In this document: in pieces, positions 33,479 to 41,616 of the stretch
Layout of the letters: the number at the start of each line of letters is the position of its first letter
Numbering within the stretch: position 1 is the stretch's first letter
Assembly (NCBI RefSeq): GCF_022761115.1
Contig: NZ_JAKWJS010000001.1
Coordinates: 1,339,470-1,403,469 of the forward strand
From: Dyella sp. RRB7
GTDB taxonomy: Bacteria; Pseudomonadota; Gammaproteobacteria; Xanthomonadales; Rhodanobacteraceae
Direction: 5' to 3'
DNA: 64,000 nt
Made by a program: the position numbers and the translations under genes
Notes under the pieces: model-generated
Told to the model about the DNA's origin: nothing
Database searches by the model: none
What the model saw: the letters and a program-made list of their open reading frames with translations, nothing else

Positions 33479-34762
33479 ATGGAAAACACGCTCAAGCGCG
33501 TCGGTGTGATCGGCGGCGTGCGCATTCCCTTCTGCCGCAACAACACCGCCTATGCCGACGTCGGCAATTTCGGGCTGTCGGTGAAAGTGCTCGGCGCGCT
33601 GGTCGAACGCTACGGCCTGCACGGGGTGGAGCTGGGCGAGGTGGCCATGGGCGCGGTGATCAAGCACGCCTCGGACTGGAACCTGGCCCGCGAAGCCCTG
33701 CTGTCCTCCGGGCTGGCGCCGACCACGCCGGGCATCACCACGGCGCGCGCCTGCGGCACCTCGCTGGACAACGCCATCATCATCGCCAACAAGATCGCCA
33801 CCGGGCAGATCGAGGCCGGCATCGCCGGCGGCTCGGACACCACCAGCGACGTGCCGATCGTGCTGGGTGAACGCCTGCGCAAGCGCCTGCTGGCGCTCAA
33901 CCGCGCCAAGACCTGGCAGGAAAAGCTGCGCGCCGCCACCCAGGGCTTCTCGCTGAAGGAGTTCAAGCCCGCCTTCCCGGGCGTGGCCGAGCCGCGTACC
34001 GGCATGTCGATGGGCGACCACTGCGAGAAGATGGCCAAGGAATGGCATATCACCCGCCAGGCGCAGGACCAGCTGGCCCTGGACAGCCACCACAAGCTGG
34101 CCGCCGCCTACGAGGCCGGCTTCTTCGATGAGCTGGTGGTGCCGTTCCGTGGCCTCAAGCGCGACGGTTTCCTGCGCCCGGACACCACCCTGGAAAAACT
34201 CGCCTCGCTGAAGCCGGCGTTCGACAAGACCTCCGGCCACGGCACGCTCACCGCCGGCAATTCCACCGGCCTGTCCGACGGCGCCGCTGCGGTGCTGCTG
34301 GGTACCGAGGAGTGGGCGGCCAAGCGCGGCCTCACCGTGCAGGCGTGGTTCCGCGACGCCGAAGTGGCGGCGGTCGACTTCGTGCATGGCGAAGGCCTGC
34401 TGATGGCGCCCACCGTGGCGGTGCCGCGCATGCTGGCCCGCCAGGGCCTGACCCTGCAGGACTTCGACTTCTACGAGATCCACGAGGCCTTCGCCGCGCA
34501 GGTGCTGTGCACGCTGCGGGCGTGGGAAAGCGCCGATTACTGCAAGAACCGCCTGGGCCTGGACCAGCCCTTGGGCGCCATCGACCCGGCCAGGCTCAAC
34601 GTGCATGGCTCCAGCCTCGCCACCGGCCACCCGTTCGCCGCCACCGGCGCGCGCGTCGTGGCCACGCTGGCCAAACTGCTGGAGCAGAAGGGTTCGGGCC
34701 GTGGCCTGATCTCCATCTGCACCGCCGGCGGCATGGGCGTCACCGCCATCCTCGAGCGCTGA
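33479..34762 (+). CDS. acetyl-CoA C-acyltransferase (thiolase, FadI-like)
   Basis: A 427-residue thiolase. Present: active-site cysteine Cys92 in ARACGTSLDNAI, the NSTGLSDGAAAVLLG segment, YEIHEAFAAQV with the catalytic His, GHPFAATGAR with the second His, and the C-terminal ICTAGGMGVTAILE with the second cysteine. It is longer than biosynthetic PhaA-type thiolases (about 390) and close to FadI (436), the thiolase of anaerobic-type beta-oxidation, but no FadJ partner is nearby. It condenses or cleaves acyl-CoA with CoA. GTG codons lie upstream, but ATG 33479 fits homologue N-termini. Confidence 0.92.
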   Translation: MENTLKRVGVIGGVRIPFCRNNTAYADVGNFGLSVKVLGALVERYGLHGVELGEVAMGAVIKHASDWNLAREALLSSGLAPTTPGITTARACGTSLDNAIIIANKIATGQIEAGIAGGSDTTSDVPIVLGERLRKRLLALNRAKTWQEKLRAATQGFSLKEFKPAFPGVAEPRTGMSMGDHCEKMAKEWHITRQAQDQLALDSHHKLAAAYEAGFFDELVVPFRGLKRDGFLRPDTTLEKLASLKPAFDKTSGHGTLTAGNSTGLSDGAAAVLLGTEEWAAKRGLTVQAWFRDAEVAAVDFVHGEGLLMAPTVAVPRMLARQGLTLQDFDFYEIHEAFAAQVLCTLRAWESADYCKNRLGLDQPLGAIDPARLNVHGSSLATGHPFAATGARVVATLAKLLEQKGSGRGLISICTAGGMGVTAILER

Positions 34763-34779
34763 GCCGCGCCGCAGGCCGC

Positions 34780-35313
34780 ATGTTGCGCTTGCGCACCACC
34801 GCTGGCCTGAGCCTGCTCGCGCTGGCGGCAGGTGTAGGTGGCACCGCCTGGCTCAGCACGTTGACCGATGACTGGGCAGGCCCGCCCGCGCACACGGCGA
34901 CCCATGCCGACAAGGTGCGGGCCATGTTGCGCCGGTATCCGCGTGCGGTGCATGCACCGCGTGAAGCCAGCCATGCACCGGTCCGGATGGCCGCGGCACC
35001 GCCACCGGCCAGCGCCGCACCGGCATGGCCCACGCTGACGCCCATCGACATGCCATCGCTGGCGGTGTCGCCGTTCCGGCGGACCGCCCCGCTGCATGGC
35101 CTGGTAGTCCTCCATCTCCAGGTCGACGGCGCGGGTCGGGTGGCCCAGGCGGCCGTGTCCCAGACCAGCGGCGATGCCGACCTCGATGATCGCGCCCTGC
35201 AAACGGTGCTGGGCTGGCGCTTCGCGGTGCCGGCCGACCACCCCGAGGGTTTGCCGGGGTCCCTGGTGATGCGTTTCGAAGAGGGCGCGGACCGCAGCCT
35301 GCCCGCGCCCTGA
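34780..35313 (+). CDS. TonB-family C-terminal domain protein
   Basis: A 177-residue protein with an N-terminal hydrophobic anchor (about residues 5-25, TTAGLSLLALAAGVGGTAWL), a proline/alanine-rich spanner (residues 60-95) and a TonB C-terminal domain (HGLVVLHLQVDGAGRVAQAAVSQTSGDADLDDRALQTVLGWRFAVP). That domain contacts outer-membrane TonB-dependent receptors. It is short and lacks an obvious ExbB/ExbD partner nearby, so it may be an accessory or specialised transducer. It begins 17 nt after the thiolase stop without a good ribosome site. Confidence 0.8.
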   Translation: MLRLRTTAGLSLLALAAGVGGTAWLSTLTDDWAGPPAHTATHADKVRAMLRRYPRAVHAPREASHAPVRMAAAPPPASAAPAWPTLTPIDMPSLAVSPFRRTAPLHGLVVLHLQVDGAGRVAQAAVSQTSGDADLDDRALQTVLGWRFAVPADHPEGLPGSLVMRFEEGADRSLPAP

Positions 35314-35324
35314 GGCCTGCCGCC

Positions 35325-37190
35325 CTACAGGATGCCCTTCACGCCGGCACCAAACGCGGTGATCAGGCGGGTATAGATCAGCTTCGAGGAGATCGCCACG
35401 TTGGGGAAGTCGCCCACCGGCGTGTAGCAGCTGAGGAAGGCCGGGTCGCTCGGGCGCATGGGCGTACAGCCTGCCTTGAGCTCGTAGCTGGTGGCGTAGC
35501 GATACGGCCACAGGTCGAAGATGGGCAGGCTGGCGGAGAAGTCGCCGATGGCCATGCTCAGGCTGCTCTGCTGGCGCGGTGCGACCACCCAGGCATTTTC
35601 CGGCTGGGTGTCGCGCAGGATGCTGTCGCGCAGCTCGCTGGCGAAGCGTGCGTCGTAGACGATCACGCCCGCCTCGGTGTTGTAGTGGTCCGAGCGCGGG
35701 TCGAAGTTGTGCGAGCCGACCATGGCGAAGTCGTCGTCCACCACGATGGACTTGGCATGCAGGCCGAAGCGTCGCCCGGCCGTGGTCAGCGGCGCCGGCC
35801 GGTTGCGCCGGGCCCCGCCCCGGCTGCCTAGCAGGCCACGTTCGTTGCCGATGCGGTTCTTGGCCTTGGTGCCCGCCAGCGCGGACGGCGCCGGGCCTTC
35901 GTCGGCGGCGGCATCGGCATTGTCCTCGGCGGGGCCGGCCGCTTGCGGCTTCATCTCGTAGATCTCGAAGCCGTATTCCTTGAGATAGCGCTTGCGGTGC
36001 TTGTAGGAGATGGCATACACCGCGAACGCATCGGTGGAGGCCAGCGAATTGGTGGAGACGATGATGCGTGGCGGCGTCTCGCCCTGCCGCAGGCGCGAAA
36101 AAATCTCCTGCGCGGGTTTGCTCAGCACCAGGTAGGGCGTCTGCAGCACCACTTCGTGTTGCGCGGCGCCGACCATGCGCATCACGTGCGCGGTGAATTC
36201 ATGCGCGCTGCGTTTGTCCGGCTGCGTGGTTTTCGAGGGCAGGTCGCTGAAGTAGTCGACGCGACCGGTGCGTAGCGTCTCGCTGACCAGCGCATCGTCC
36301 AGCCAGTCGTCATCCTCCGCCTCCTCGATCACCCGGGCCACCCGCTGCGGATGGGCGTAGTGCGGTGCCGGCCATGGCGGCGGATCGTCGCTATCGAGCA
36401 GGTGCCGGTTGACGTCGCGCAGGTGGGTGAGCGGCGCCGAGCGCTTGTGGTTCCAGAACGTCTCGAAGCTGGTGGCCATGGCGTGGGCGGCCGGGCCGCC
36501 CACCATCACGTCGCGGTCGAGATAGTCGAACTCGTCGTCCCAGTCGAAATAGCGGTCCTGGTAGTTGCGCCCGCCGGTGATGCCGATGGTGTCGTCCACC
36601 AGCAACAGCTTGTTGTGCATGCGCTGGTTGAACTTCATGAAGCAGCACACGATGCCCGCGGTGAACTCGGCCACCGAGGTCTGCGCCTCGTCGAAGGTGG
36701 GGTTGTACAGGCGTACTTCGAGGTTGGCGTGCGCGGTGGCCAGGCGTTCGAGCAGGACGGGGTCGCCAAAGGAGAACAACTGGTCGGCGAGGATGCGCAC
36801 CTTCACGCCGCGCCGCGCGGCCCGCAGCAACTCGTTGAGCACCAGCTGGCCGGCGTCGTCCTGGTCCCAGATATAGGTCTGCACGTCGATGGTGTGCTGC
36901 GCCGCGCGGATCAGGTTGAGCCGCGCCACCATGGCCGCCTCGCTGTCGTTGAGCAGGGTGACGACATGGACGGGCTGCTCGGGGGTGGAGTCGGACATCG
37001 CCTGGCGCGCGGCATCGAGCAGGGGCGAGTCGATCGCGCAGCGATCGGGGCGGTCGCAGTCCAGTTCGTGCGGCGTGGCGGCGGCCACCACGGCATCGGC
37101 GCGCCGGATGCGTGTGGGCGACACGCTGCATCCCGGTAGAACCAGGATCGCAACGAGCAGGGCGGCAAGGGCGATCCAGCGCGGGTGCAT
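35325..37190 (-). CDS. phospholipase D family lipoprotein (cardiolipin synthase-like)
   Basis: A 621-residue exported lipoprotein: signal with lipobox (MHPRWIALAALLVAILVLPGCS, Cys about residue 21). It carries two HxKx4D phospholipase D motifs, RMHNKLLLVDDTIGITGGRN and LHAKSIVVDDDFAMVGSHN, each with the trailing GG/GSxN. Between them lies a low-complexity, acidic/alanine-rich linker (AEDNADAAADEGPAPS). Family enzymes use a covalent phosphohistidine to transfer phosphatidyl groups; cardiolipin synthesis or phospholipid hydrolysis in the periplasm are both possible. Longer in-frame starts exist upstream, but only ATG 37190 gives the signal sequence. Confidence 0.9.
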   Translation of the reverse strand: MHPRWIALAALLVAILVLPGCSVSPTRIRRADAVVAAATPHELDCDRPDRCAIDSPLLDAARQAMSDSTPEQPVHVVTLLNDSEAAMVARLNLIRAAQHTIDVQTYIWDQDDAGQLVLNELLRAARRGVKVRILADQLFSFGDPVLLERLATAHANLEVRLYNPTFDEAQTSVAEFTAGIVCCFMKFNQRMHNKLLLVDDTIGITGGRNYQDRYFDWDDEFDYLDRDVMVGGPAAHAMATSFETFWNHKRSAPLTHLRDVNRHLLDSDDPPPWPAPHYAHPQRVARVIEEAEDDDWLDDALVSETLRTGRVDYFSDLPSKTTQPDKRSAHEFTAHVMRMVGAAQHEVVLQTPYLVLSKPAQEIFSRLRQGETPPRIIVSTNSLASTDAFAVYAISYKHRKRYLKEYGFEIYEMKPQAAGPAEDNADAAADEGPAPSALAGTKAKNRIGNERGLLGSRGGARRNRPAPLTTAGRRFGLHAKSIVVDDDFAMVGSHNFDPRSDHYNTEAGVIVYDARFASELRDSILRDTQPENAWVVAPRQQSSLSMAIGDFSASLPIFDLWPYRYATSYELKAGCTPMRPSDPAFLSCYTPVGDFPNVAISSKLIYTRLITAFGAGVKGIL

Positions 37191-37213
37191 CCTTCGGATG
37201 ATAAAGGCTGCTT

Positions 37214-37780
37214 TTAGCGCTTGGCGTAATCGAGGCTGATCATCATGCCGAGATCGACGCGATCGGCTACGGCGGCGCGATGCCCGCTCATGCCGAAGTC
37301 GCTGCGCTGGATGGTGCCGCGCACGGAAATCACGCATTGCTGCGGCTCATGCAGCGGGCAGCGCGAGGGCAGCAGCTCGAAATGCGCCGTCCGGGTGATG
37401 CCACGCAGGGTGAGCGTGCCCTGCAGGTCCCCGCCTTTCTCCAGCATGGCCAGCGAAATGGGCTGGGATACGAAGTGGATCGAAGGATAGTGCGACACGT
37501 CGAAGAATTCCGGCGCCAGCACCCAGCGACGGATGCGGTCCGAACTCATCTGGATGCTGTCGACGGTGATGCGCGCATCGACCACAGCGGTGTCGTGCAG
37601 CGAGCTCAGGGTCACGTCGCCGTCGATTTCCTCGAAGCGGCCCAGGATCTGGCTGAGCCATAACAGGCGCACGCCAAAGTCGGCGTGCGATCGGGCGGGA
37701 TCAATGCGGTAGTCGGCGGCATGTGCCGGCCAGGCGGCGAGCAGGAGAGCTGCCAGGCAGCCGGCGAACTGCCAGCTCAT
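37214..37780 (-). CDS. YceI family periplasmic protein
   Basis: A 188-residue secreted protein: signal peptide MSWQFAGCLAALLLAAWPAHA, then the YceI lipocalin-like pattern (DYRIDPARSHADFGVRLLWLSQILGRFEEIDGDVTLS..., FDVSHYPSIHFVSQPI, TLTLRGITRTAHFELL, GTIQRSDFGMSG). YceI proteins bind isoprenoid or fatty-amide ligands in the periplasm; the ligand here is unknown. Its ATG overlaps the sixA stop by 3 nt (ATGA-type overlap), so the two are translationally coupled even though their functions look unrelated. Confidence 0.9.
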   Translation of the reverse strand: MSWQFAGCLAALLLAAWPAHAADYRIDPARSHADFGVRLLWLSQILGRFEEIDGDVTLSSLHDTAVVDARITVDSIQMSSDRIRRWVLAPEFFDVSHYPSIHFVSQPISLAMLEKGGDLQGTLTLRGITRTAHFELLPSRCPLHEPQQCVISVRGTIQRSDFGMSGHRAAVADRVDLGMMISLDYAKR

Positions 37781-38250
37781 GGCGACCAGAAAGCATCCAG
37801 GCGTGCGTTTCCCGGTTCCAGCGTACCGTTGAGGTGCAGCACGGCCAGGCCACCGGGCGGCATGCCGCGGAATTCGTCCGAGCGGCCCTCGACCAGCAAG
37901 GCCACCAGGCGTTCGATGCCGGGGTTGTGGCCCACCAGCATCACCGTTTCGGCATCGCCATGCTGATCGAGCAAGGCCAACAGCTCGCCGGGCGTGGCCT
38001 CGTAGATGTCGTCGGCGAACTCGGGTGACGGCGCCTGTTTCAGCGCGGCCAGCGCCAGCGACGCGGTGCTGCGCGTGCGCTCCGATGGCGAGCACAGCAC
38101 GCGGTCCGGCTTGACCCCGTGCGAGGCCAGCCAGCTGCCGGCGGCCCGCGCCTCCTGTTCGCCGCGGCCGCTCAGGCGCCGGCTATGGTCGTCCGCGCCG
38201 GATGGCGCGGGCTGGGCTTCGGCGTGTCGCAACAGGATGAGTTCGTGCAT
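37777..38250 (-). CDS. sixA: phosphohistidine phosphatase SixA
   Basis: A 157-residue histidine phosphatase: N-terminal ELILLRHAEAQ with the catalytic His, LSGRGEQEARAAGSWL, the conserved arginine after CSPSERTRST, and VMLVGHNPGIERL with the second His. SixA removes phosphate from histidine phospho-carriers such as the ArcB HPt domain or the nitrogen PTS protein NPr in E. coli. In this organism the target is unknown; a nitrogen PTS target would be of interest given the Ntr genes nearby. Starts at ATG 38250 and overlaps the YceI gene. Confidence 0.9.
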   Translation of the reverse strand: MHELILLRHAEAQPAPSGADDHSRRLSGRGEQEARAAGSWLASHGVKPDRVLCSPSERTRSTASLALAALKQAPSPEFADDIYEATPGELLALLDQHGDAETVMLVGHNPGIERLVALLVEGRSDEFRGMPPGGLAVLHLNGTLEPGNARLDAFWSP

Positions 38251-38299
38251 GGCTTGGCTCCTAGGTCGGACGGCGCCGGGGTAGCGCGGTCGCGCGGGT

Positions 38300-38932
38300 T
38301 CAGTGCTGGCGCTTGATCCAGCGCAGGAGGTGTTTCCAGTCCTCCTGGTGGCTCCGGACGTTTTCCGAAGCGTAGTCAAAGATGCCTTTGCCAAGGGCGG
38401 CCAGCAGCACATAGGCCTGGCTGTCCCGCAACTGGGCCACGATCGGAAACGGCGCGCCTTCCGCCAGTCGAGCCATGGCGTCCTGGCTGGCGTTGGTCCA
38501 TGGCTTGAGGCGATTGCCGACCAAGCCCACCGGCAGTTTGCCGCGCTTGATGCGATTGATCTGCTTGAGGTGTTCCAGGAAATCAAACGTCGCATCGAGG
38601 TCGAACGTTGACGGCAGCACCGGCACCAGCAGCACGTCGGCCTGCTCCAGGTACGGCTCGAGATCGCGCTCCTGCGAGCCGGCCGGCGTGTCGATGAGCA
38701 CGCGCTGGGTGTCGGGCGGGAGTTTTTCGAGGGATCGACGGCCGCCATCGAGGGCCAGCACGCCCGGCACGTTGTCCGGACGTTGCGCTGCCCAGCGGAA
38801 GCCCGAGTGCTGGCGGTCGGCATCGATGATGGCGGTGTGCTTGCCATCCTGCGCCCAGTGCGAGGCCAGCTGGGTCACCAGCGTGCTCTTGCCACACCCG
38901 CCCTTGCTGCTTGCTACCAGTACCGTCAGCAT
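38300..38932 (-). CDS. orphan ParA-family ATPase
   Basis: A 210-residue ParA/MinD-type ATPase: deviant Walker A ASSKGGCGKST (residues 7-17), switch I area DADRQHSGFRWAAQR, Walker B VLIDTPAGSQ. It lacks the N-terminal HTH of plasmid ParA and there is no ParB gene or parS-like repeat next to it, so a plasmid or chromosome partition pair is not evident. Orphan ParA proteins position chemoreceptors, storage granules or other cargo. It lies 49 nt upstream of sixA on the same strand. Confidence 0.85.
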   Translation of the reverse strand: MLTVLVASSKGGCGKSTLVTQLASHWAQDGKHTAIIDADRQHSGFRWAAQRPDNVPGVLALDGGRRSLEKLPPDTQRVLIDTPAGSQERDLEPYLEQADVLLVPVLPSTFDLDATFDFLEHLKQINRIKRGKLPVGLVGNRLKPWTNASQDAMARLAEGAPFPIVAQLRDSQAYVLLAALGKGIFDYASENVRSHQEDWKHLLRWIKRQH

Positions 38933-39012
38933 GACGCTGCCCCAGTGTCCAGGTCGTGGCCAAGCCTACACGAAGGCCGGGGCGACCAGGCAAGCGACAG
39001 CATCAAACCGCA

Positions 39013-40041
39013 TCAACCGGCCTTGTTGGGATCCCAGTCGGCCGGTGCATCGACGGAAATGTCGTAGTCATGCAGGGCGGTGAGCATCAGGCTCATCTGG
39101 GTGCCGCCCGAACGGGCCAGCGCCAGCAGGTGGCCGGCCAATGCCGGTTCACCCTGGGCGCGCGCCGAGAGCTGGGCGAAATTCTGCACCTGCCACACCA
39201 GGTTGCGGCGGGCGCGGCGGGCATCTTCCTGCTGGGCCGGATCGTCGGACAGCACCTCACGCAGGTGCAGGCCCAGCGAGCGGGCCAGCGGACTGGAGCC
39301 CCATTCCAGCACCTTGCCCAGCTTGAGGCAGTCGGCCTTCAGCGCGGCGTCGCTGGCGCCGTCTTCGCACAGGCGCGCGGTGGCCTGCAGGCCCGGCTGC
39401 GGCTGGGTTTCGGCAAGGCCGAACACCATCACCATCTGCACTCCGGCCGCGCCGGAGGGCGACAGCGGATTGATCACCGCCGGCGGCGGCGGCAACAGCG
39501 CGACGGTGCTGGCCAGAGCCTTGAGGCTGGTGCCGGTGTAGTCGTCGTAGAGCTTGGCGGCGGCGGCCTTGGCCAGGTCGTCGCGGGCAGCGTCCGACTT
39601 GCCGTCGCGCACGTCCAGGCCCAGCTTGAGCAGCCACACGGCGGCGTTGTCCGGCGCCTGGGTGGTGAGCTTGCCCATGGCGTCGGCGTTGGGGCAGTCG
39701 TCGGCCTTGCTGTCGCAATCGCTCAGGCGTACCCAGTTGATCTCCGGGCCGGCGCCCGGGGCCTGCTCGGCGCGTCCGATCAGGCTGTGGAAGCTGTTGA
39801 TCTCGGGCTGGTCCGGCAGCGGTCGGGCCAGCAGGGCGCCACCCAGCAGCGGGATGGGGTCGGCCTGCGGGGCGATCACACTGACCAGGTCTTTCTGGAA
39901 GGCCAGCAGCGCCTTGTGACGCGCGGCCGCTTGCTTGTCCGCCGAGGGTGCGGTGGTCTTGGCCGGAGGCGTGGCCGCTAAAACCGGTGCGGCAAGTGAG
40001 GCGAAAACCAGTCCGAGTGTAAGAACGCGCCGTCCAAGCAT
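39013..40041 (-). CDS. exported hypothetical protein
   Basis: A 342-residue protein with a signal peptide (MLGRRVLTLGLVFASLAAPVLA). The mature part is helical and alanine-rich; the segment around residues 125-160 (NAAVWLLKLGLDVRDGKSDAARDDLAKAAAAKLYDDY) looks like a TPR/SEL1-type repeat pair. Four cysteines (DCDSKADDC, ARLCEDG, DCLK) could form disulfides. No catalytic motif. I do not recognise a characterised family. Upstream of the orphan parA on the same strand with an 80-nt gap. Confidence 0.65.
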   Translation of the reverse strand: MLGRRVLTLGLVFASLAAPVLAATPPAKTTAPSADKQAAARHKALLAFQKDLVSVIAPQADPIPLLGGALLARPLPDQPEINSFHSLIGRAEQAPGAGPEINWVRLSDCDSKADDCPNADAMGKLTTQAPDNAAVWLLKLGLDVRDGKSDAARDDLAKAAAAKLYDDYTGTSLKALASTVALLPPPPAVINPLSPSGAAGVQMVMVFGLAETQPQPGLQATARLCEDGASDAALKADCLKLGKVLEWGSSPLARSLGLHLREVLSDDPAQQEDARRARRNLVWQVQNFAQLSARAQGEPALAGHLLALARSGGTQMSLMLTALHDYDISVDAPADWDPNKAG

Positions 40042-40204
40042 CGAGGACTCCTACCGAAAGCGAAGCGGACAGCATACCGTTCCCGCATTAAGCTCGCCTG
40101 ATCCGGCGAAAGCATCGGGCGCGAGAAAGTGCGTGGGCTTGCTAGCATGGCCGCTTCGCATGCCCGGGATGTTCCATCATCCTGCGTAGCACGGGAGACA
40201 GGTA

Positions 40205-40405
40205 GTGAACGACTTTTCGATATTGGCCGATGGGCGCGCCACGCCCTGGTTCGTCGGCTGGGGCACGCTGGCCCTGATCAATGCCGGGCTGGCCCAGGGC
40301 AAGAACCGCAGCGGCCTGCTGTGGTTCTTGCTGTCGCTGGTGATCGGGCCGCTCGCCACGCTGATCCTGGTGCTGTTGCCCAAGCCGCGCCAGACCTTGT
40401 TCTGA
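40205..40405 (+). CDS. small two-helix membrane protein
   Basis: A 66-residue product starting at GTG 40205 with GGGAGA 7 nt upstream. Two hydrophobic helices: about residues 15-30 (WFVGWGTLALINAGLAQG) and 38-58 (GLLWFLLSLVIGPLATLILVLL), joined by a GKNRSG turn, ending KPRQTLF. The pattern resembles small envelope proteins often called antitermination- or SPFH-adjacent membrane proteins, with no known function. It is followed by a strong bidirectional terminator, which supports it as a real gene. Confidence 0.72.
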   Translation: MNDFSILADGRATPWFVGWGTLALINAGLAQGKNRSGLLWFLLSLVIGPLATLILVLLPKPRQTLF

Positions 40406-40416
40406 GCCCTGAAACG

Positions 40417-40451
40417 AAAAGGCCCGCCCCGTTGCCGGTGGCGGGCCTTTT
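40417..40451. terminator. bidirectional intrinsic terminator
   Basis: AAAAGGCCCGCC (40417-40428) pairs perfectly with GGCGGGCCTTTT (40440-40451) around an 11-nt loop; A-run on one side, T-run on the other. It serves the small membrane protein gene (plus) and speE (minus). Confidence 0.92.
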
Positions 40452-40467
40452 CGGACGGGGCGCGGGC

Positions 40468-41322
40468 TTATTCGCCCAGCGCCTCGCGCATGAATTCCGG
40501 CTGCGCCAGCGCTCCCTTGTGGATATCGGCGTTGTAGTAGCGGGTGGGGAAGTTCTTGCTCAGTGCGCCGCGCTCGCGGAAGCCGGCCAGGTCGCCGCCC
40601 TTGCGCACCATGGTGCAGCTCCACCAGCCGGTGGGGTAGCACGGCTGCGGGAACGGCAGCGTCTTCACCGCGCTGAAGCCGGCGGTGCGCATGGCCGAGC
40701 GCATGGACTTGATCAGCTCCAGGTGCGCGATCGGCGACTCCGACTGCTGCACCAGAATGCCGCCGTGGCGCAGGGCCTTGTAGCAGCTGGCGTAGAAGGC
40801 GGCGTTGAACAGGCCTTCGGCCGGGCCGACCGGGTCGGTCGAGTCGACGATGATCAGGTCCAGCGATTCCGGTTCGGCCTCGGCCATGTACTTGATGCCG
40901 TCGATGAACAGCAGCTCGGCGCGCGGGTCGTTATTGGAGTCGCACAGCTCCGGGAAGTATTCCTCGGCCAGGCGCGTGACGCGCTCGTCGATCTCCACCT
41001 GCACGGCATGCTCCACTTCCTCGTGCTTGAGCACTTCGCGCAGGGTGCCGCAGTCGCCGCCGCCGATGATCACCACGCGCTTGGCGCGCGCATGGGTGAA
41101 CAGCGCCGGGTGGGTCATCATCTCGTGATAGAGGAAGTTGTCGCGGCTGGTCAGCATCACGCAGCCGTCGATCACCATCAGGTTGCCCCAGTCGGTGGTC
41201 TGGTAGATCTCGATGGTCTGGAACGGGGTTTTCTCGGCATGCAGCAGCTTCTCCACGCGGTAGCCGATGGAGGAGCCGGAGGCCTGGTGGGCTTCGGTGA
41301 ACCAGCTGGGGTGCTGCGACAT
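40468..41322 (-). CDS. speE: spermidine synthase SpeE
   Basis: A 284-residue aminopropyltransferase, usual length. It transfers the aminopropyl group of decarboxylated S-adenosylmethionine to putrescine. Seen: N-terminal beta-domain (SSIGYRVEKLLHAEKTPFQTIEIYQT), GCVMLTSRDNFLYHEMMTH, the nucleotide site VVIIGGGDCGTLREVLKH, and the catalytic DSTDPVGPAEGLF. ATG 41322 is the start; the same frame stays open far upstream, antisense to speA, but without coding character. It diverges from speA by 294 nt; SpeD and SpeB are not in the window. Confidence 0.96.
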   Translation of the reverse strand: MSQHPSWFTEAHQASGSSIGYRVEKLLHAEKTPFQTIEIYQTTDWGNLMVIDGCVMLTSRDNFLYHEMMTHPALFTHARAKRVVIIGGGDCGTLREVLKHEEVEHAVQVEIDERVTRLAEEYFPELCDSNNDPRAELLFIDGIKYMAEAEPESLDLIIVDSTDPVGPAEGLFNAAFYASCYKALRHGGILVQQSESPIAHLELIKSMRSAMRTAGFSAVKTLPFPQPCYPTGWWSCTMVRKGGDLAGFRERGALSKNFPTRYYNADIHKGALAQPEFMREALGE

Positions 41323-41436
41323 GGGGATGATCCTGACAATCGTTGGGGTCAAAGAGCGGGAATTGTAGCCGAACTGCCGCCTACGTCCCGTCGAGGCGGG
41401 GCAACCCGGCGCCGGCACATTGTCACAAGAGGTCGT

Positions 41437-41442
41437 TACAAT
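41437..41442 (+). promoter_or_regulatory. candidate -10 of speA
   Basis: TACAAT at 41437-41442 with a poor -35 (GGCACA) 17 nt upstream. If used, transcription starts near 41450 and gives speA a GC-rich leader of about 167 nt. The rest of the 294-nt speE-speA interval shows no clear operator. Confidence 0.4.
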
Positions 41443-41616
41443 GGCGCCCCGGCCCGCCAGGCGATTCCGCCCGCGGCCCGCCAAGTTTGCCCGGCCCCGC
41501 GGCGTGCGAGGCTTCCGGCCGGCTGACTTCGTGCTCTTACCGAGCAAGCGCGTCAAGGCTCGCCGCTGCGACGACATGTTCAGGGTGTCACCCGCCCGTT
41601 GTACAAGGAGCCCTCC

